A stretch of DNA of 8,800 nucleotides from Bacteroidales bacterium (GTDB lineage Bacteria; Bacteroidota; Bacteroidia; Bacteroidales; WCHB1-69), in assembly GCA_028683685.1 (NCBI GenBank), contig JAQUHH010000086.1:1-8800 (forward strand), written 5' to 3'. Numbering within the stretch: position 1 is the stretch's first letter; each line of letters starts with the position of its first letter. The translations under genes and the position numbers were made by a program. The notes under the pieces were generated by a model. The model was not told the DNA's origin. It saw nothing but the letters and a program-made list of their open reading frames with translations, and made no database searches. Shown here piece by piece: positions 6,255-8,800 of this stretch.

Positions 6255-6635
6255 CTATAAAATTTGATTTAGTTTAAATTCAAAGTTAATTCTTTTTGAT
6301 TTAATTAAATCCTCTTTTTCATATTTTTTTCTTCCATTTTTATCGGCGATAATAAGCCATTGTAAATTATTGTCAAGATACCAAATTTCATAGTTTAAAT
6401 CGGTCCATGTTTCAATTGAAATTTCCAAAAAGCTTTCGTTAATCTCTTGTTCTGATTCTAAATTCAGCTGAACCACAATGGTATGGTCTGGTTTTTCAAA
6501 TCCTCTAATTCTCAAATCATAACAAGCTGCAAAACTATCTGAAAAATAAACAGTGCTTCCTTCAGAAATACTCTCCGCAAATTTATGTAGAGAATTTTGT
6601 GCTGTTATCCAGTTTTTAAATGTTTGAAAATTCAT
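6255..6635 (-). CDS. Small acidic protein of unknown function
   Basis: This 126-residue protein has no signal peptide or transmembrane segment and so is probably cytoplasmic. It begins with a probable amphipathic helix (MNFQTFKNWITAQNSLHKF), then alternating strands such as HTIVVQLNLE and YEIWYLDNNLQWLIIADK, and ends with a charged segment. The acid-rich middle, with several Trp and Tyr, could fit a small alpha/beta fold. I recognise no family. The ATG at 6635 is the only sensible start, and it follows the stop of the DUF4221-like gene by 41 bases with no obvious promoter between, so the two are probably co-transcribed. Codon use and base composition resemble the neighbours. An immunity- or Imm-like role is imaginable from size and acidity, but nothing in the neighbourhood encodes a toxin. 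Confidence 0.65.
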   Translation of the reverse strand: MNFQTFKNWITAQNSLHKFAESISEGSTVYFSDSFAACYDLRIRGFEKPDHTIVVQLNLESEQEINESFLEISIETWTDLNYEIWYLDNNLQWLIIADKNGRKKYEKEDLIKSKRINFEFKLNQIL

Positions 6636-6676
6636 AGTAGCTTATGTGTTTAATAAAGAATTTTTTTGCGAAAATC

Positions 6677-7786
6677 CTACTTTTCGTATCTCACCGTTCG
6701 CACCACCGCTCTGTTTTTTTCTTTTATGCTTTGAATTTGCATCAAGCCATCTGCTATAATACTAATATTGAATGGATATATTTCATCGTCTAAATATAGA
6801 TCTCCAATAATTTTAAAATCGTCCGATAAAATTGTAACTCCAAGGGGTTTGGATCCTACTTCATACAAATATTCATCGTTCATATCTTCTTCTGCAATGG
6901 GATGGAGGTAGAATCGATAATAGACTTTGTTGAATTTGTCATACTTGATATTTTTAAAATTCATAGAACCTATATAATGATTAAAAATAGCTTTAATGTC
7001 TTTAAATTCAGACGAGTCAACAGACTTAATATCAGAATATTGAGAAGATTTTACAAAAATGTTTTTAAGCTCTTTTGTTTTGCGATTGTAAACGGTCAAA
7101 TCGGGAGTAATGCCAAAAGCTGCCACATAATAATCGGGACTTACGGCAATGTATTCCGAAGTAAACATCGAATTTATTAAACTTGTTTGATATACACTTG
7201 GACGATTAATTGGAATCATCTCTATTTCTTCCGTTTTTGGATTTAAAAATCCTGAAAAAAATATGTTTGTGTCCCCCATTTTTTTCGTTTCGTCGAAGTG
7301 ATAAATGATGGAGAGAATATTGTTATCGAAATCGTTCCATGAAATTTCTTGTGCATTATTGTTGAAATAATAAGCGGAATCATCCCCAGAGTGGCTATAA
7401 GAAAAGTCAAGCGTTTTTGTTTTCAAATTATAGATGCTAAGCAAGTTTTTTTGACAAATTAAAACAGACTCTTTTGAAATAATATCAATGTTTTTGATTT
7501 TTCCATTGGAGGTGTCCAAAAGAGAAACCGGTAAATCAAAAACGCGCAAATCTTTGATGGAGTCGGGAAGATAAGTAAACAAATAAAGTTTTGATGTTTT
7601 TTCGTCATTTATGCACACTAAAACATCCTTGTCTATCTGCTTGATGCTTGCAAAAGAAAAATTCAAAGTGTCTGCAATAGGAATGAAAATAGTGTCGGTT
7701 TGAACTTGATGTGACAGGGTTTTTGTCTCTGGAGATTTGCAAGAAACAACCCACAATAAAACTAAAATAAGGATGGAATTTCTCAT
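6677..7786 (-). CDS. DUF4221-like lipoprotein
   Basis: This 369-residue protein has a short signal peptide ending in the lipobox VVSC, with lipidation at Cys16 followed by Lys-Ser-Pro-Glu. The mature part shows repeated beta-strand units separated by polar turns (KLYLFTYL, SVLICQKNLLSIYNLKTKTLDFSY, YVAAFGITPDLTVYNRKTKEL, GVTILSDDFKIIGDLYLDD), the pattern of a beta-propeller. The phrases YYRFYLHPIAEED and SDDFKIIGDLYL recall Bacteroidota DUF4221 or related 6-bladed propeller lipoproteins. The assignment is from memory of the pattern, not from a search, and the biochemical role of the family is unknown. The ATG at 7786 directly precedes the signal peptide. It is probably anchored to the outer membrane. 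The small acidic gene at 6255-6635 follows it, likely in the same transcript. Confidence 0.75.
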   Translation of the reverse strand: MRNSILILVLLWVVSCKSPETKTLSHQVQTDTIFIPIADTLNFSFASIKQIDKDVLVCINDEKTSKLYLFTYLPDSIKDLRVFDLPVSLLDTSNGKIKNIDIISKESVLICQKNLLSIYNLKTKTLDFSYSHSGDDSAYYFNNNAQEISWNDFDNNILSIIYHFDETKKMGDTNIFFSGFLNPKTEEIEMIPINRPSVYQTSLINSMFTSEYIAVSPDYYVAAFGITPDLTVYNRKTKELKNIFVKSSQYSDIKSVDSSEFKDIKAIFNHYIGSMNFKNIKYDKFNKVYYRFYLHPIAEEDMNDEYLYEVGSKPLGVTILSDDFKIIGDLYLDDEIYPFNISIIADGLMQIQSIKEKNRAVVRTVRYEK

Positions 7787-7887
7787 AAAAAATAAGTTTA
7801 GATGTAAAAGTAAATAATTTACGAATACAAATGCTAAAAATATTTTGAAGCTTATAATGCTTTGATAATCTGTAATTTATTTCTTCA

Positions 7888-7914
7888 CAAAAATACAAAC
7901 TTTTTCAATTGCAA
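7888..7914 (-). promoter_or_regulatory. Possible promoter for the DUF4221-like gene
   Basis: On the - strand TATTTTTG (7895-7888) fits TAnnTTTG, with TTG (7914-7912) 16 bases upstream, giving a leader of about 95 bases. A second, weaker candidate nearer the gene is TACTTTTA (7812-7805), with TTG at 7830-7828 and a 15-base spacer. The upstream element of the first candidate lies inside the hairpin at 7911-7952. I cannot decide between the two. Confidence 0.35.
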
Positions 7915-7952
7915 GCATTCATGTTTTGAACAAAACAATGGATGCTTTTTGC
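7911..7952. repeat. Imperfect inverted repeat between the methyltransferase and DUF4221-like genes
   Basis: The left arm (7911-7928: GCA, AGCATTCAT, GTTTTG) and right arm (7931-7952: CAAAAC, AATGGATGCT, TTTTGC) pair almost completely, with a few bulged bases and a GAAC tip. It lies 74 bases beyond the stop of the methyltransferase gene, so it may end that transcript; no strong U-run follows on the - strand. Apart from this hairpin and the promoter candidates, the 240 bases between the two genes (7787-8026) show no coding sequence I can support. Confidence 0.45.
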
Positions 7953-8026
7953 TTCTCTTAGCTTTTACAAAATCCGGTATCCTCAAAACATTCATCCTAA
8001 ATTTTGCCTATTAAGTCATAAAAGCC

Positions 8027-8800
8027 TTATTTTTCCACAATGGTTTTTTCTTCAAATGCAAACGACAATTGTTCTGGTAAATTATAAGCTTTAGGTTTTG
8101 AAGTAAGTTGAGATTTTTCATTTTTAATTCGAGATTTCATTTCCGAATTGGTTATGCTGTCTTTCAGTTTATGATTTGATAATAGAGCCTCATAAACTGC
8201 ATTTCGGTTGGTTTCTTTGCCACCAACGTGGTAGAAATGTTCTTTAGTCGCCACAAAACAATCTTTCCAAATGGAAAAAACATAATCATTAGTTCTATAC
8301 TTATTGCTTAACCAAGTAGATAAAATAAACGAACAGTTTGAATTTATCAATCCATTATTTAATGTAATTTCTTCATCTTCGGTCCAGCTGTCAAAATAAT
8401 CAACGTGACGTCCAATGTACGGTGGATCAGAATAAACAAAATCTGAACTATTCAGTTCCAATAAGGTTTGATTAAAATCTTGATGTTTAAATTCATAATC
8501 TCCTTGTTCTATTATTTTGGAAATGTTTTCTATTTGATTCGTTATTTTAGTAACCAATGCTTGAGCAAAACGGTTTGGTTTTTTGCAAAAAGGAACATTA
8601 AAGCCACCTTTTTTGTTAAATCTCATCATTCCATTAAAACAAGAACGACTTAGAAATAAAAAATCCAATGGATTTCCTGATTCGTTAAATCTTTTTCTAA
8701 CCGTGTAGTAGTGTTCTCCATTCGTCTCTAAAAGTTTTTCTCCTTCTTCGTTTAGAAACTTCTTGGCAATACCGCTGGTTATTTCCTTATTCTGCAAAGC
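8027..8800 (-). CDS. D12-class (Dam/DpnM-like) adenine-specific DNA methyltransferase, N-terminus beyond window
   Basis: The visible 257 residues are the C-terminal part of an alpha-type N6-adenine DNA methyltransferase of the MethyltransfD12 family; the frame is still open at base 8800. Counting from the TTG codon at 8797, the family hallmarks are RKRFNES (34-40), the segment FLFLSRSCFNGMMRFNKKGGFNVPF (46-70), which matches the conserved FLxLNRxxFNGLxRxN-G-FNVPF region, and the catalytic motif IV DPPY (124-127) in FVYSDPPYIGRHVDYFDSW. A late RNAVYEALLSNH resembles the usual R-x-EvLitN ending. The SAM-binding motif (FxGxG type) should lie upstream, outside the window. The stretch between the FNVPF region and DPPY belongs to the variable target-recognition area, so the recognition sequence cannot be read by eye. 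No restriction endonuclease gene follows; a partner, if any, lies to the right. The TTG at 8797 is not a credible start. Confidence 0.9.
   Translation of the reverse strand, partial: ALQNKEITSGIAKKFLNEEGEKLLETNGEHYYTVRKRFNESGNPLDFLFLSRSCFNGMMRFNKKGGFNVPFCKKPNRFAQALVTKITNQIENISKIIEQGDYEFKHQDFNQTLLELNSSDFVYSDPPYIGRHVDYFDSWTEDEEITLNNGLINSNCSFILSTWLSNKYRTNDYVFSIWKDCFVATKEHFYHVGGKETNRNAVYEALLSNHKLKDSITNSEMKSRIKNEKSQLTSKPKAYNLPEQLSFAFEEKTIVEK

Noticed and set aside
6902..7180. A 92-codon + strand frame inside the DUF4221-like gene.
   Set aside because: Antisense to a clear lipoprotein gene; no promoter, start signal or recognisable sequence.
7605..7898. A 97-codon - strand frame overlapping the start of the DUF4221-like gene.
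   Set aside because: It overlaps the lipoprotein signal region in another frame and covers the promoter area; composition is that of a shadow frame rich in Phe, His, Ser and Cys.

Overview
The window looks like chromosomal DNA from a member of the Bacteroidota, most likely a Flavobacteriia- or Cytophagia-like organism. The evidence is very A+T-rich DNA, several promoters of the Bacteroidota type (a -7 box close to TAnnTTTG with TTG about 17-18 bases upstream), three SPII lipoproteins, a PCMD-domain lipoprotein and a DUF4221-like lipoprotein (both families largely confined to this phylum), and a LytS/LytTR-type two-component pair. No rRNA, tRNA, CRISPR array, transposase or phage gene is visible. 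No stretch longer than 300 bases lacks a gene.

Layout. Bases 1-204 hold a long hairpin (42-93), a good promoter (104-132) and a perfect 8-bp inverted repeat in the leader (145-171). Two genes are on the + strand: a short pyridoxamine-5'-phosphate-oxidase-like flavin-fold protein that has no ATG (205-558), and a lipoprotein of unknown function (596-1279). Everything else is on the - strand. Reading in the direction of transcription, a partial D12-class adenine DNA methyltransferase enters from the right edge (8800-8027). After a 240-base gap with a hairpin come a DUF4221-like lipoprotein (7786-6677) and a small acidic unknown protein (6635-6255). Then follows a tight three-gene regulatory operon: a LiaF-like membrane protein (6058-5267), a LytS-type sensor kinase (5265-4210) and a LytTR response regulator (4217-3480). 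Immediately after it, from its own promoter, comes a two-gene unit: an outer-membrane beta-barrel protein (3403-2618) and a PCMD lipoprotein with a DUF5018-like N-terminal domain (2605-1436).

How the genes may work together. The three regulatory genes almost certainly act as one module: one base separates the LiaF-like and kinase genes, and an 8-base ATGAATAA overlap joins kinase and regulator. By analogy with Firmicutes LiaFSR, the LiaF-like protein would modulate the kinase in response to envelope state, but here the kinase and regulator belong to the LytS/LytTR class instead of the NarL/LuxR class. The barrel/PCMD pair, starting 76 bases after the regulator gene, is the obvious candidate target; this is inference from position only. 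The other genes look like separate units. This module with its adjacent surface-protein unit is the most interesting content; I see no clear evidence of a wholly new system.
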